Positions 43,551 to 52,464 of a stretch of DNA of 64,000 nt are shown one piece after another. Position 1 is the first letter of the stretch; each line of letters opens with the position of its first letter. The notes below the pieces were generated by a model, which did not search any database, was not told where the DNA came from, and saw nothing but the letters and a program-made list of their open reading frames with translations. The position numbers and the translations under genes are program-made. Origin of the DNA: Myroides oncorhynchi (GTDB taxonomy: Bacteria > Bacteroidota > Bacteroidia > Flavobacteriales > Flavobacteriaceae); contig NZ_JAJJMP010000001.1 of assembly GCF_020905415.1 (NCBI RefSeq), positions 3,111,501 through 3,175,500 of the forward strand, given 5' to 3'.

Positions 43551-43979
43551 ATATGTGAGTTTTTTAAAGTTGTCTCTAAGATAGAGCTTTTAAGTATAAA
43601 AAACAAACACTTATGAGATTAAGTGTGTATTTATGTTGTTAAAATTTTCTAAAACAATGTTTTTTTATCTGTATAATACTATTAAAGAGTACAAAATGTT
43701 TAATTTTTTTAGTCTATAGACTATTTGGATATTATTTTAGTTATGATTAGCCAATAGAATATTGTTATCAATAAGAGATTTAACCCAAATTACTCATTAC
43801 TCAAATACCACAGAACAATTCCAGCTTCAATGCCAAAGATTTAAAACCTATCACTAATATGAAAAAATTCAAACCACTATAAAAAAGTTTCTTTATCTGC
43901 TTTATTAATCTTATTTTTGGCTAATTCGCTATAGAATGCTTATAGCTTAGTAATCAATAAATTCAATATATTTTACTTT

Positions 43980-45668
43980 ATGTCAGACGATAAAAAGGTA
44001 ATTTTTTCGATGTCAAAAGTGAGTAAAACTTACTCATCGACAAACAAAACGGTATTAAAAGATATTTATTTAAGTTTCTTTTACGGAGCTAAAATTGGTA
44101 TTTTAGGTCTTAATGGTTCAGGTAAATCTTCTTTATTAAAGATTATCGCTGGAGTGGATAAGAATTATCAAGGGGATGTGGTATTTGCACCTGGATATAC
44201 AGTAGGTTACTTAGAACAAGAACCTTTGTTAGACGAAACCAAAACTGTAATCGAAATCGTTAAAGAAGGTGCAGCAGAGACTGTGGCTATTTTAGATGAG
44301 TTTAATCAGATTAATGATATGTTTGGTTTGCCAGAGGTTTATGAAGATGCAGATAAGATGCAGAAACTGATGGATAGACAGGCTGAACTACAAGATAAAA
44401 TAGATGCTGTAGGCGGATGGGAACTTGACACAAAGTTAGCTATCGCTATGGATGCTTTGCGTACTCCAGATCCTGATACGCCTATTAATATCCTATCAGG
44501 AGGTGAGCGTCGTAGAGTTGCTTTATGTCGTTTACTACTTCAAAATCCAGATGTACTATTATTAGATGAGCCTACTAACCACTTAGATGCTGAGTCTGTA
44601 CACTGGTTAGAACAACACTTACAACAATATGCTGGTACAGTAATCGCTGTAACCCACGACCGTTATTTCTTAGATAACGTAGCTGGTTGGATTCTTGAGT
44701 TAGATAGAGGTGAGGGTATCCCTTGGAAAGGAAACTATTCTTCTTGGTTAGACCAAAAGTCTACCAGACTAGCACAAGAGGAGAAAGTAGCCTCTAAGCG
44801 TCGTAAGAACTTAGAGCGTGAGCTTGACTGGGTACGTCAGGGGGCTAAAGGTCGTCAGACCAAACAAAAAGCAAGGTTACAGAACTACGATAAATTATTA
44901 AACGAAGATCAAAAAGAGCTTGAAGAGAAATTAGAGATCTACATCCCTAATGGACCTCGTCTAGGTACTAATGTTATCGAGGCTAAGGGTGTGGCTAAAG
45001 CTTTTGGAGATAAGTTATTATATGATGATTTAAACTTTACATTACCTCAAGCAGGTATCGTAGGAATTATCGGACCTAACGGTGCTGGTAAGTCTACTAT
45101 CTTCCGTATGATTATGGCAGAGCAGCAGCCTGATGCTGGTACATTCGCTATCGGAGATACTGTAAAAATCGCTTATGTGGATCAAGCACACTCTAATATA
45201 GATCCTGAGAAATCAATCTGGGAGAACTTCTGTGATGGTCAAGAGTTGATCATGATGGGAGGTCGTCAAGTGAATTCTCGTGCGTATTTGAGTAGATTCA
45301 ACTTTGGTGGTTCTGATCAGAATAAGAAAGTATCTACATTATCAGGAGGTGAGCGTAACCGTTTACACTTGGCAATGACATTAAGAGAAGAAGGTAACGT
45401 ATTACTTCTGGATGAGCCTACAAATGACTTGGACGTTAATACACTTCGTGCATTAGAAGAAGGTCTAGAGAGCTTCGCTGGATGTGCAGTAGTTATTTCC
45501 CATGACCGTTGGTTCCTTGACCGTATATGTACACATATATTGGCTTTTGAGGGAGATTCTCAAGTTTATTTCTTCGAAGGATCGTTCTCAGACTATGAAG
45601 AGAATCGTAAGAAACGTTTAGGTGATGTAGCTCCTACTCGTTTGAGATATAAAAAATTAGTTCGCTAA
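43980..45668 (+). CDS. ettA: Energy-dependent translational throttle protein EttA (ABC-F)
   Basis: 562 residues with two ABC domains in one chain and no membrane part. The first has Walker A GLNGSGKSS, signature LSGGERRRVAL and LLLDEPTNHLD; the second has GPNGAGKST, LSGGERNRLHLA and LLLDEPTNDLD. The linker between them is the ABC-F type (RKNLERELDWVRQGAKGRQTKQKAR), and the length and overall match are those of EttA. EttA binds the ribosomal E site and gates entry into elongation according to ATP level. It ends in its own terminator. Confidence 0.95.
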   Translation: MSDDKKVIFSMSKVSKTYSSTNKTVLKDIYLSFFYGAKIGILGLNGSGKSSLLKIIAGVDKNYQGDVVFAPGYTVGYLEQEPLLDETKTVIEIVKEGAAETVAILDEFNQINDMFGLPEVYEDADKMQKLMDRQAELQDKIDAVGGWELDTKLAIAMDALRTPDPDTPINILSGGERRRVALCRLLLQNPDVLLLDEPTNHLDAESVHWLEQHLQQYAGTVIAVTHDRYFLDNVAGWILELDRGEGIPWKGNYSSWLDQKSTRLAQEEKVASKRRKNLERELDWVRQGAKGRQTKQKARLQNYDKLLNEDQKELEEKLEIYIPNGPRLGTNVIEAKGVAKAFGDKLLYDDLNFTLPQAGIVGIIGPNGAGKSTIFRMIMAEQQPDAGTFAIGDTVKIAYVDQAHSNIDPEKSIWENFCDGQELIMMGGRQVNSRAYLSRFNFGGSDQNKKVSTLSGGERNRLHLAMTLREEGNVLLLDEPTNDLDVNTLRALEEGLESFAGCAVVISHDRWFLDRICTHILAFEGDSQVYFFEGSFSDYEENRKKRLGDVAPTRLRYKKLVR

Positions 45669-45677
45669 TTAAAATTC

Positions 45678-45714
45678 TAAAAAGCCTAATTAGTTATCTA
45701 GTTAGGCTTTTTTG
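45678..45714 (+). terminator. Terminator of ettA
   Basis: The stem AAAAGCCTAA / TTAGGCTTTT, extended by TTAG/CTAG pairing, is followed by TTTTTTGG. Confidence 0.85.
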
Positions 45715-45780
45715 GTTGTTGTTTTGTTTTTTTGTGATTTCGTTTTTTCGTTTTTTTGCAGAGGGTATCATTCTTTTAAT

Positions 45781-45915
45781 AGTTAATTAAGCTTTAAAAA
45801 ACACCATCACATCATCACAGGGGCAAACGTCTAGAAAATGTCTAGTAGACATTCTTAGTGATGGAGCCAGCCGGTGCGAGAGGGGACATCACAACATCAC
45901 ACCATCACAAAAAAA
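45781..45915. repeat. CATCACA-rich intergenic repeats with a palindrome
   Basis: Short direct repeats of CATCACA/CACCATCAC occur on both sides (45803-45818 and 45888-45909). Between them is a 17-base palindrome, AATGTCTA-G-TAGACATT (45837-45853). It looks like dispersed low-complexity intergenic sequence ahead of the MBL gene. Confidence 0.5.
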
Positions 45916-45925
45916 ACATAACAAA

Positions 45926-46657
45926 ATGAACATAGATATATTAACGATTAACGCCAAATCAGCAGAGGGGCAACCAGCTATCTTTAATCCAGTAGTAGTT
46001 GGGTTTGCTGATGGAACTTCCTATTTGATAGATTGTGGATTTACCTATAATTTTAAGGAGTTTAAGCAAGAGCTAGTTAGTTTAGGGCTAATGATAGCAG
46101 ATCTAAAGGGGATTATTATATCTCATGATGATATAGACCACACAGAAGGATTGCATTGTTTTAAAGAAGAGTATGTAGCTCTGGAGGTAATTACTAGTGC
46201 TCTAGAGGCCGATTCTGTATCGGGTAAGGTAGATTCCCAGCGATTAGTACAGGTTAGAGAGAGTTTAGCACATGTGCCTATAGAGATGAAAGCTTGGGTA
46301 GAGGGCTTTATAGTAGATTTAGAAGCTGTTAAGCACTTTGAGGTAGATAGTACTTTACAGGATGGACAGCTATTTAAAGATACATTACAAGTTATAGCTA
46401 CGCCAGGACATACTAAAGGGCATATTTCTTTCTTTGATACGGAAAGCAAGACGCTTATAGCAGCTGATGCAATCGTGGTAGAGAATGGTGAGTTCAATAT
46501 AGCTAATGCTCAGTTTACTTTAGATATGGAGGCTGCACTAGCATCTGTAGAGAAGATCAAGGTACTTAAGCCTAGTCGTATTATTTGCTATCACGGTGGG
46601 GTAGTAGAGCAAGATATTGATAGGAAGTTAGAGCGATTGATTAAGAGATATAGTTAA
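45926..46657 (+). CDS. Metallo-beta-lactamase-fold hydrolase
   Basis: 243 residues. The metal-binding motif is SHDDIDHTEG, a variant of H-x-H-x-D-H in which the second His is Asp. Further ligands are in TPGHTKGHISF, LIAADAIV and CYHGG. Members of this group hydrolyse varied esters, lactones or thioesters; the substrate is not evident. It is a lone gene between ettA and the convergent gltS, with repeat sequence on both sides. Confidence 0.85.
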   Translation: MNIDILTINAKSAEGQPAIFNPVVVGFADGTSYLIDCGFTYNFKEFKQELVSLGLMIADLKGIIISHDDIDHTEGLHCFKEEYVALEVITSALEADSVSGKVDSQRLVQVRESLAHVPIEMKAWVEGFIVDLEAVKHFEVDSTLQDGQLFKDTLQVIATPGHTKGHISFFDTESKTLIAADAIVVENGEFNIANAQFTLDMEAALASVEKIKVLKPSRIICYHGGVVEQDIDRKLERLIKRYS

Positions 46658-46660
46658 GGA

Positions 46661-46706
46661 ACGGATTACAAATCCGCACCAGCAGAGTAGGGACGATTAC
46701 ATTGCG
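46661..46706. repeat. Second copy of the dispersed REP-like element
   Basis: ACGGATTACAAATCCGC (46661-46677) is identical to 15444-15460. It is followed by GTAGGGACGATTACATTGCG, a degenerate version of the reverse complement of the GGGCGTAA...TTACGCCC hairpin near 15494. Confidence 0.6.
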
Positions 46707-46718
46707 TCTAAACAAAAA

Positions 46719-46763
46719 AGAGAAAGGCTACTTAAATCAAGTTTAAGTAGCCTTTCTCTTTAT
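46719..46763. terminator. Bidirectional terminator between MBL gene and gltS
   Basis: A perfect 18-bp stem (AGAGAAAGGCTACTTAAA / TTTAAGTAGCCTTTCTCT) closes a 5-base loop. Confidence 0.88.
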
Positions 46764-46780
46764 ATTTTGTTTTCTATTTC

Positions 46781-47989
46781 CTATATAAATGTAACAAAGA
46801 CATTTAAGATTAATGCGTTTAAGATATCAATAAAGAATGCACCTACCATCGGAATGATAAGGAATGCTTTAGGAGATGGCCCGAAACGGCTTGTCACTGC
46901 TTGTATATTCGCTACAGCAGTTGCAGTAGCTCCTAGTCCGAATCCACAGTGTCCTGCACTTAGCACGATAGCATCATAGTCTTTCCCCATGGCTCTATAC
47001 GTTATAAAGTAAGCAAAGAATAACATCATCACTACTTGCACCACTAAGATAAGTAATACAGGTAAAGCAAGCTCTGTGATAGTCCACATCTTTAGAGACA
47101 TTAAGGCACATGCTAAGAAGATTGATAAACCAGCATTACCCAGTATCTCTATAGATTCATCGTGCATCTTTACTTTAAACAGGTGAGGAAGTACATTTCT
47201 GATGACAACCCCTATGAATAAACACCATACGAAAGTAGGTAGTTTAAATGCGTATTGGGCATTCCAGTCTGCTAGATATTGTCCCACAACTAGACAAATC
47301 GAAAGAAACGTGATAGTCATCATTATGCTCTTATAGTTGACCTTTTTGTCTGTCACTACAGATGGAACAGAGATTTCATGTGTCTCATCATTTTCTTCTA
47401 TTTGCTCTGGAGATAATTCCTTGTAATTGTTCTTGCGCAGTAGTTTATACGCTAATGGTCCACCGATAGTTCCTCCTAATATCAGTCCAAAAGTAGCACA
47501 TGCCATACCGATATCTCTAGCTCCTACTAAAGGGTTAGCACTCGCCATAAATGTGTCAGCCCAACCTCCTGCAGTACCATGACCACCTGTAAGGGTAATC
47601 GAACCAGCAATTAATCCAAATCGAGGGTCAAGCTCTAACAAATAAGCTAAGGTGACTCCTAAGAAGTTTTGACAAATAATAAAAACAGCTGCTACCACTA
47701 GAAATATAATTAAGCTTTTTCCTCCTTTAAGTAGTGTTCTAAAATCTGCATTTAATCCAATAGAAGAGAAAAACACATACATCATCCCCTGTTGAATATC
47801 TTCATTGATAGTGAATACTTTACCTGAGATAGAATAAGCAGCCCATGATACCATAGCAACGATAAAACCACCTACAACAGGTTCGGGGATATTGAATTTT
47901 TGAAAAAAGTTTACTTTTTGAACTACAAAGTGCCCTAATAAAAGCACAAAGCAAGCAAGCATTAATGTTTCATAAATTCCAAAATCCAT
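46781..47989 (-). CDS. gltS: Sodium/glutamate symporter
   Basis: 402 residues with about ten to twelve membrane helices. ESS-family signatures: FNIPEPVVGGFIVA near the start, ITLTGGHGTAGGWADTF in the first re-entrant loop, and LSAGHCGFGLGATATAVANIQAVTSRFGPSPKAFLI near the end. It takes up glutamate with Na+. A TATATTTG promoter element lies about 60 bases upstream. It converges on the MBL hydrolase gene. Confidence 0.94.
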   Translation of the reverse strand: MDFGIYETLMLACFVLLLGHFVVQKVNFFQKFNIPEPVVGGFIVAMVSWAAYSISGKVFTINEDIQQGMMYVFFSSIGLNADFRTLLKGGKSLIIFLVVAAVFIICQNFLGVTLAYLLELDPRFGLIAGSITLTGGHGTAGGWADTFMASANPLVGARDIGMACATFGLILGGTIGGPLAYKLLRKNNYKELSPEQIEENDETHEISVPSVVTDKKVNYKSIMMTITFLSICLVVGQYLADWNAQYAFKLPTFVWCLFIGVVIRNVLPHLFKVKMHDESIEILGNAGLSIFLACALMSLKMWTITELALPVLLILVVQVVMMLFFAYFITYRAMGKDYDAIVLSAGHCGFGLGATATAVANIQAVTSRFGPSPKAFLIIPMVGAFFIDILNALILNVFVTFI

Positions 47990-48048
47990 ATAAGTCTGTT
48001 TTATTTAAATTACTATAAAAAAATAGAGTATTTGAGTACTCTCGGTCG

Positions 48049-48056
48049 CAAATATA
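48049..48056 (-). promoter_or_regulatory. Promoter -7 element of gltS
   Basis: TATATTTG on the minus strand, about 60 bases upstream of the gltS ATG. Confidence 0.45.
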
Positions 48057-48206
48057 AATAAACTAGGATGGAGTATCGCGAAAAAGTTAGTTTTATTGTG
48101 TTAAGGTTATTGAATTGTTATTTGTATTCTGCCATGGTAATGAGTGAGATGTAGTTTGATTGTCAGTTTAATTACAATCACAGTAAAGAAATTTGAATAT
48201 CTTACT

Positions 48207-48236
48207 TTGAGATTAGTATATAAATAATTACTTTTG
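48207..48236 (+). promoter_or_regulatory. guaA promoter (TTG-N19-TACTTTTG)
   Basis: TTG at 48207-48209 and TACTTTTG at 48229-48236 with 19 bases between match the Bacteroidota consensus. The -7 box ends 3 bases before the ATG at 48240, so the mRNA would be leaderless or nearly so. Confidence 0.65.
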
Positions 48237-48239
48237 CGC

Positions 48240-49766
48240 ATGCAACACAATGTACTTATTTTAGATTTTGGATCGCAATACACTCAGTTGATTGCGAGAA
48301 GAGTTCGCGAGTTAAACATATTCTGCGAAATCTTTCCTTACAATGATATGCCTAAAGATTTGACAGAATATAAAGCTGTTATCTTATCAGGTAGTCCTTA
48401 TTCAGTTCGCTCAGAAGAAGCGTTACACCCAGATTTATCAAACATTAAAGGAAAAATGCCTTTATTAGCAGTGTGCTATGGTGCACAGTATTTGGCTCAT
48501 TTCTTCGGTGGAGAAGTAGCACCATCAGATACTCGTGAGTATGGTAGAGCTAATCTAGACTTCATCGCAGAGGATGATTTCTTTAAGGGGATTCCTCATA
48601 ATAGTCAAGTGTGGATGAGCCACAGTGATACAATCAAACAATTACCTACTAATGGTGTACTTTTAGCAAGTACTAAGGATGTGAAGAACGCTGCTTATAA
48701 AGTAGAAGCAGAACAAACTTATGCTATTCAGTTTCACCCAGAAGTTTATCACTCTACAGACGGAGCACAGCTGTTGAAAAACTTCTTAGTAGATATCGCA
48801 GGAGTTAATCAAGACTTTACTCCAAGTGCTTTCGTAGAAGAAACAATCGCGGATTTAAGAAATAAAATCGGAACAGAAAAAGTAGTATTAGCTTTATCTG
48901 GAGGTGTAGATTCAACAGTAGCTGCTGTATTATTACACAAAGCTATCGGAGAGAACCTATACTGTATTTTCGTTAATAATGGACTATTGCGTAAAAACGA
49001 GTTCCAAAACGTATTAGATCAATACAACGGAATGGGATTAAACGTAAAAGGTGTAGACGCTACAGATCGCTTTATGGAAGCTTTAGCTGGTCTAGAAGAT
49101 CCAGAATTAAAACGTAAAGCTATCGGTAAATCATTTATTGATGTATTTGATGATGAATCAAAATTAATAGACGATGCTACATTCTTAGGTCAAGGTACTA
49201 TCTATCCTGACGTCATAGAGTCTATTTCTGTTAAAGGACCTTCTGCAACTATCAAATCTCACCATAACGTAGGGGGATTACCTGACTTTATGAAGTTGAA
49301 AATAGTAGAGCCTTTGCGCATGTTATTTAAAGATGAAGTACGTAGAGTAGGAGCTTCTTTAGGTATTGATCCTGAGTTATTAGGAAGACACCCTTTCCCA
49401 GGACCTGGATTAGCGATTAGAATCTTAGGTGATATCACACAAGAGAAAGTACGTCTATTACAAGAAGTAGATGCTATCTTTATCGAAGGACTAAAAGAGC
49501 ATGGTCTTTATAACTCAGTATGGCAGGCAGGAGCAATCCTTTTACCTGTTAATAGTGTAGGTGTTATGGGAGATGAGCGTACCTATGAGAAGGTAGTAGC
49601 TCTTAGAGCTGTAGCTTCTACTGATGGTATGACAGCTGACTGGGTACACTTACCTTATGAGTTCTTAATGGAAATATCAAATAAAATAATTAACCGCGTA
49701 AAAGGTGTAAACAGAGTGGTTTACGATATTAGTTCTAAACCGCCTGCAACAATTGAGTGGGAATAA
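48240..49766 (+). CDS. guaA: GMP synthase (glutamine-hydrolysing)
   Basis: 508 residues from the ATG at 48240; a TTG two codons earlier overlaps the promoter. The N-terminal glutaminase has the nucleophile in [13 protein letters not shown] and the His/Glu pair in QFHPEVYHS. The ATP pyrophosphatase has [12 protein letters not shown], and the C-terminal dimer domain reads [14 protein letters not shown], ending KPPATIEWE. It converts XMP to GMP. It appears to be a single-gene unit with a terminator after it. Confidence 0.97.
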   Translation: MQHNVLILDFGSQYTQLIARRVRELNIFCEIFPYNDMPKDLTEYKAVILSGSPYSVRSEEALHPDLSNIKGKMPLLAVCYGAQYLAHFFGGEVAPSDTREYGRANLDFIAEDDFFKGIPHNSQVWMSHSDTIKQLPTNGVLLASTKDVKNAAYKVEAEQTYAIQFHPEVYHSTDGAQLLKNFLVDIAGVNQDFTPSAFVEETIADLRNKIGTEKVVLALSGGVDSTVAAVLLHKAIGENLYCIFVNNGLLRKNEFQNVLDQYNGMGLNVKGVDATDRFMEALAGLEDPELKRKAIGKSFIDVFDDESKLIDDATFLGQGTIYPDVIESISVKGPSATIKSHHNVGGLPDFMKLKIVEPLRMLFKDEVRRVGASLGIDPELLGRHPFPGPGLAIRILGDITQEKVRLLQEVDAIFIEGLKEHGLYNSVWQAGAILLPVNSVGVMGDERTYEKVVALRAVASTDGMTADWVHLPYEFLMEISNKIINRVKGVNRVVYDISSKPPATIEWE

Positions 49767-49781
49767 TTTAAATAATTGAAT

Positions 49782-49815
49782 AAGTCGCTGTAACTTTGTT
49801 ATAGCGACTTTTCGC
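49782..49815 (+). terminator. Terminator of guaA
   Basis: AAGTCGCTGTAAC / GTTATAGCGACTT form a 13-bp stem with one mismatch, followed by TTCGCTTTT. Confidence 0.7.
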
Positions 49816-49833
49816 TTTTATAATTCGACGCTA

Positions 49834-51876
49834 ATGAAAAAGAAGTTATTTATAGCCTTAACGGCATTTGTTTTTACATCCTCTGTTTTTGCCCAAGCTG
49901 GGTCATTTATTCAATATCGAGTTAATAAGGGGGATACAGTGAGTAAAGTCTCTAGGGATTATGATATTCCTGTGGGAGAAATCCTTAAGTATAATCCTGA
50001 TGCGAAAAATGGAATTAACGAGAATAGTTTTCTGCTAATTCCTACCAAAGACTTTATAGCAAAAGAAAAGAATAAGAGTGCTAATCCTCTATTAAAGGAG
50101 AAAGATAGCGCAAAAGCAAATAATACTTCTACTAGCAAGGGTTTACACATGGTACAACCTAAGGAAACTCTATACAGTATTAGCAAAAAGTATGGAGTGA
50201 CAGTAGATAATCTACACGCGTGGAATCCTACGTTAAAAACGACAGGACTATTAGCTGATAGCGAAATTATTGTTGCACCTAATTACAAGAAGAATAGTTC
50301 TACTGATGTAACTAGTTTTGACCAAAATATTCCAAAAAAAATACCTGCTACATTACCCTCGTCATCAGCCGATACAATAAAAGATATTAATAATATTTAC
50401 TATAGAACTATAGATGTAGAACCACAAGCTACTTTGTATAGCTTAGCAGTGGTATATAATACGTCTGTACAACGTCTGTTGGAACTTAATCCTGAACTTA
50501 AGGATGGATTAAAAAGCGGACAGTCTATCAAGGTTCCTGCTTATGGATTCCAATCTAAAGCTAAAGTAGTAGAGGTAACTCCTAAACCTAGCCAAACTAA
50601 GTTTATAAAGCTAATAGTTGAACCCCAACAAACACTTTATAGCATTAGTCGTAAATATGACGTACCAGTCAAGGAATTGATTAAACTTAATCCAAGCTTA
50701 CAAGACGGGTTGAAAAGTGGCATGGAACTATTAGTGCCAAGTACTGGTAAAGAAGTAATACAGGAGGTAACACATGGTAATATTACTCTTCCAGAAGCAA
50801 CTGGTGGTTTTGTTGATTTAAGTGACTCTATTACTCGATCTGAACGCAAAGAATTAGCCTTATTACTGCCGTTTAATATTGATAAAGTAGGAGCAGATGC
50901 AGACGCAAAACTTGGGTCTGATGCCTTTTTAAATATGACTTTAGACTTCTATTCTGGTGCTAAGTTAGCAGTAGAATATGCAGAGAGTTTAAACTTGCCA
51001 TTGACAGTGAATGTATATGACTCTAATGAGACCAAGTCTAGCAGTGGTGTGAAGGATATATTTAAAAATAAAGACTTTAACGATACGGATGTTATCATAG
51101 GACCTTTTTATCAAAGTAATGTGGACGAAGCAGTGAAGAATTTGCCTAATGATAAAGTGATTCTAGTATCTCCATTGTCTAATGAAAAAGCAACATCATC
51201 TAATCGTTTAGTGCAAACAATGCCTTATAGTGATGTGCTTAAAAAGCAATTGATAGATTACTTTAAAAACTCAGGTGCGAAGATAACTGTAGTGGTTGAT
51301 GATAAAAAACAATCAACAAAGCAGTTTATGCAAAAGCATTTCTCTGATATTAAAGTAGTCAGTACATCTCAAATTAGCGAATTAGACAAGACATTAGTTA
51401 AAGATAAAAAGAATGTATTTATCTTAGATTCCAATAGTATCGCTTCTGCTTTATTGTTTACAGATAGATTAAAGAATAAAGTGAAGGATTATGATATACA
51501 GATTGCCTCTTTTGATAAATCTGATATATTCGATTATAACGAAATCAAAATACAGACTTTAGTTGACTTAAAGTACACTTTCCCTTCTGTAACAAGAGAT
51601 GCGGGTGAGTCTAAGTCAGAATCACTATTTGCACAAGAGTATAAAAATAAATATAACGTATATCCTAACCGCTTTGCAACAAGAGGTTTTGATGTGACAC
51701 TAGATGTAATCTTGAGAATGTTCCAACAAGAGGAATTTCTTCAGACTTCGGCAAAGAAATCACAAGAGATAGAGAACCGATTCGTCTATGGTAGAAATCC
51801 TGAAGGCACAGTGCGTAATACAGGTGTTTATTTATTACAGTACGACAGTGATTTAAATGTAAAGGTGATTAATTAG
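49834..51876 (+). CDS. LysM repeat protein with periplasmic ligand-binding-like domain
   Basis: 680 residues with signal peptide MKKKLFIALTAFVFTSSVFA. Four LysM repeats follow: residues about 28-72 (YRVNKGDTVSKVSRDYDIP), 104-148 (VQPKETLYSISKKYGV), 188-233 (VEPQATLYSLAVVYNT) and 255-300 (VEPQQTLYSISRKYDV). LysM domains bind peptidoglycan. Residues 335-675 resemble a type 1 periplasmic binding fold (KLAVEYAESLNLPLTV, DTDVIIGPFYQSNVDEAV, ILVSPLSNEKATS). The protein probably sits on the cell wall. A ligand is not known. It is followed closely by the DUF3820 gene. Confidence 0.85.
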   Translation: MKKKLFIALTAFVFTSSVFAQAGSFIQYRVNKGDTVSKVSRDYDIPVGEILKYNPDAKNGINENSFLLIPTKDFIAKEKNKSANPLLKEKDSAKANNTSTSKGLHMVQPKETLYSISKKYGVTVDNLHAWNPTLKTTGLLADSEIIVAPNYKKNSSTDVTSFDQNIPKKIPATLPSSSADTIKDINNIYYRTIDVEPQATLYSLAVVYNTSVQRLLELNPELKDGLKSGQSIKVPAYGFQSKAKVVEVTPKPSQTKFIKLIVEPQQTLYSISRKYDVPVKELIKLNPSLQDGLKSGMELLVPSTGKEVIQEVTHGNITLPEATGGFVDLSDSITRSERKELALLLPFNIDKVGADADAKLGSDAFLNMTLDFYSGAKLAVEYAESLNLPLTVNVYDSNETKSSSGVKDIFKNKDFNDTDVIIGPFYQSNVDEAVKNLPNDKVILVSPLSNEKATSSNRLVQTMPYSDVLKKQLIDYFKNSGAKITVVVDDKKQSTKQFMQKHFSDIKVVSTSQISELDKTLVKDKKNVFILDSNSIASALLFTDRLKNKVKDYDIQIASFDKSDIFDYNEIKIQTLVDLKYTFPSVTRDAGESKSESLFAQEYKNKYNVYPNRFATRGFDVTLDVILRMFQQEEFLQTSAKKSQEIENRFVYGRNPEGTVRNTGVYLLQYDSDLNVKVIN

Positions 51877-51877
51877 T

Positions 51878-52102
51878 ATGATCAATAATGAAAAGTATCT
51901 AGTAGAGTTAGCACATACTAAAATGCCATATGGCAAATATGAAGGGTGGTATCTAATAGATTTGCCAGAGTATTACGTCGTTTGGTACCATAATAAGGGA
52001 TTTCCTAAGGGGAAGCTAGGAGAGCAGCTAGCTTTAATCTACGAGTTGAAGCTAAATGGTCTAGAACAATTGATCAGAAATATTCGAAACAATTTTAAAT
52101 AA
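51878..52102 (+). CDS. DUF3820 family protein
   Basis: 74 residues. The signature KMPYGKYEGWYLIDLPEYYVVWYHNKGFPKGKLGEQLALIYELK is typical of DUF3820, a small family once linked to quorum-controlled virulence in Pseudomonas but with no known biochemical role. It begins one base after the stop of the LysM gene, so the two are co-transcribed, and a terminator follows. Confidence 0.88.
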   Translation: MINNEKYLVELAHTKMPYGKYEGWYLIDLPEYYVVWYHNKGFPKGKLGEQLALIYELKLNGLEQLIRNIRNNFK

Positions 52103-52114
52103 TTAAAATATAGA

Positions 52115-52153
52115 AAAAAGGACAGGTTATCGTAATAATCTGTCCTTTTTTTG
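52115..52153 (+). terminator. Terminator after the DUF3820 gene
   Basis: AAAGGACAGGTTAT / ATAATCTGTCCTTT with one wobble pair and a 4-base loop, then TTTTT. The rest of the gap to 52435 is AT-rich; I see nothing else in it. Confidence 0.85.
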
Positions 52154-52435
52154 TTTAGTTAGAGACAGGTCTTTATGCAGTTGAATTTACGAAAATAAAT
52201 TGTACACAAAAGAAAGCTGTTATATTTTTCTAAAAGTATAGATAACCTTAGTATTTATTAAAATAATTGTATTATTAGTTTTTTGGCATTAGAAGTATAA
52301 GTTCTATAATGAGGTTAGTTAGGATTATCAAATTGATAAAAAAAAGTACTGATAACCTCGTATGTGGTAATAGAGAGGGGTTTTTTTGATGTTGTTTAGG
52401 AAACTCAAAAGAGGTTTAATGCAAATTAATTATTG

Positions 52436-52443
52436 TAAATTTG
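52436..52443 (+). promoter_or_regulatory. Promoter -7 element of the type II NADH dehydrogenase gene
   Basis: TAAATTTG matches TANNTTTG and lies 21 bases before the ATG at 52465. It overlaps the TTG at 52441 that would otherwise extend the frame. Confidence 0.5.
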
Positions 52444-52464
52444 CAAGGTAAAAATCGAGTGATT

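Noticed and set aside
46123-46497. 124-codon minus-strand frame
   Set aside because: Shadow of the MBL hydrolase gene, which has clear metal-binding motifs.
49791-49798. TAACTTTG as promoter of the LysM gene
   Set aside because: The match lies inside the guaA terminator hairpin and has no -33 TTG at the right distance.
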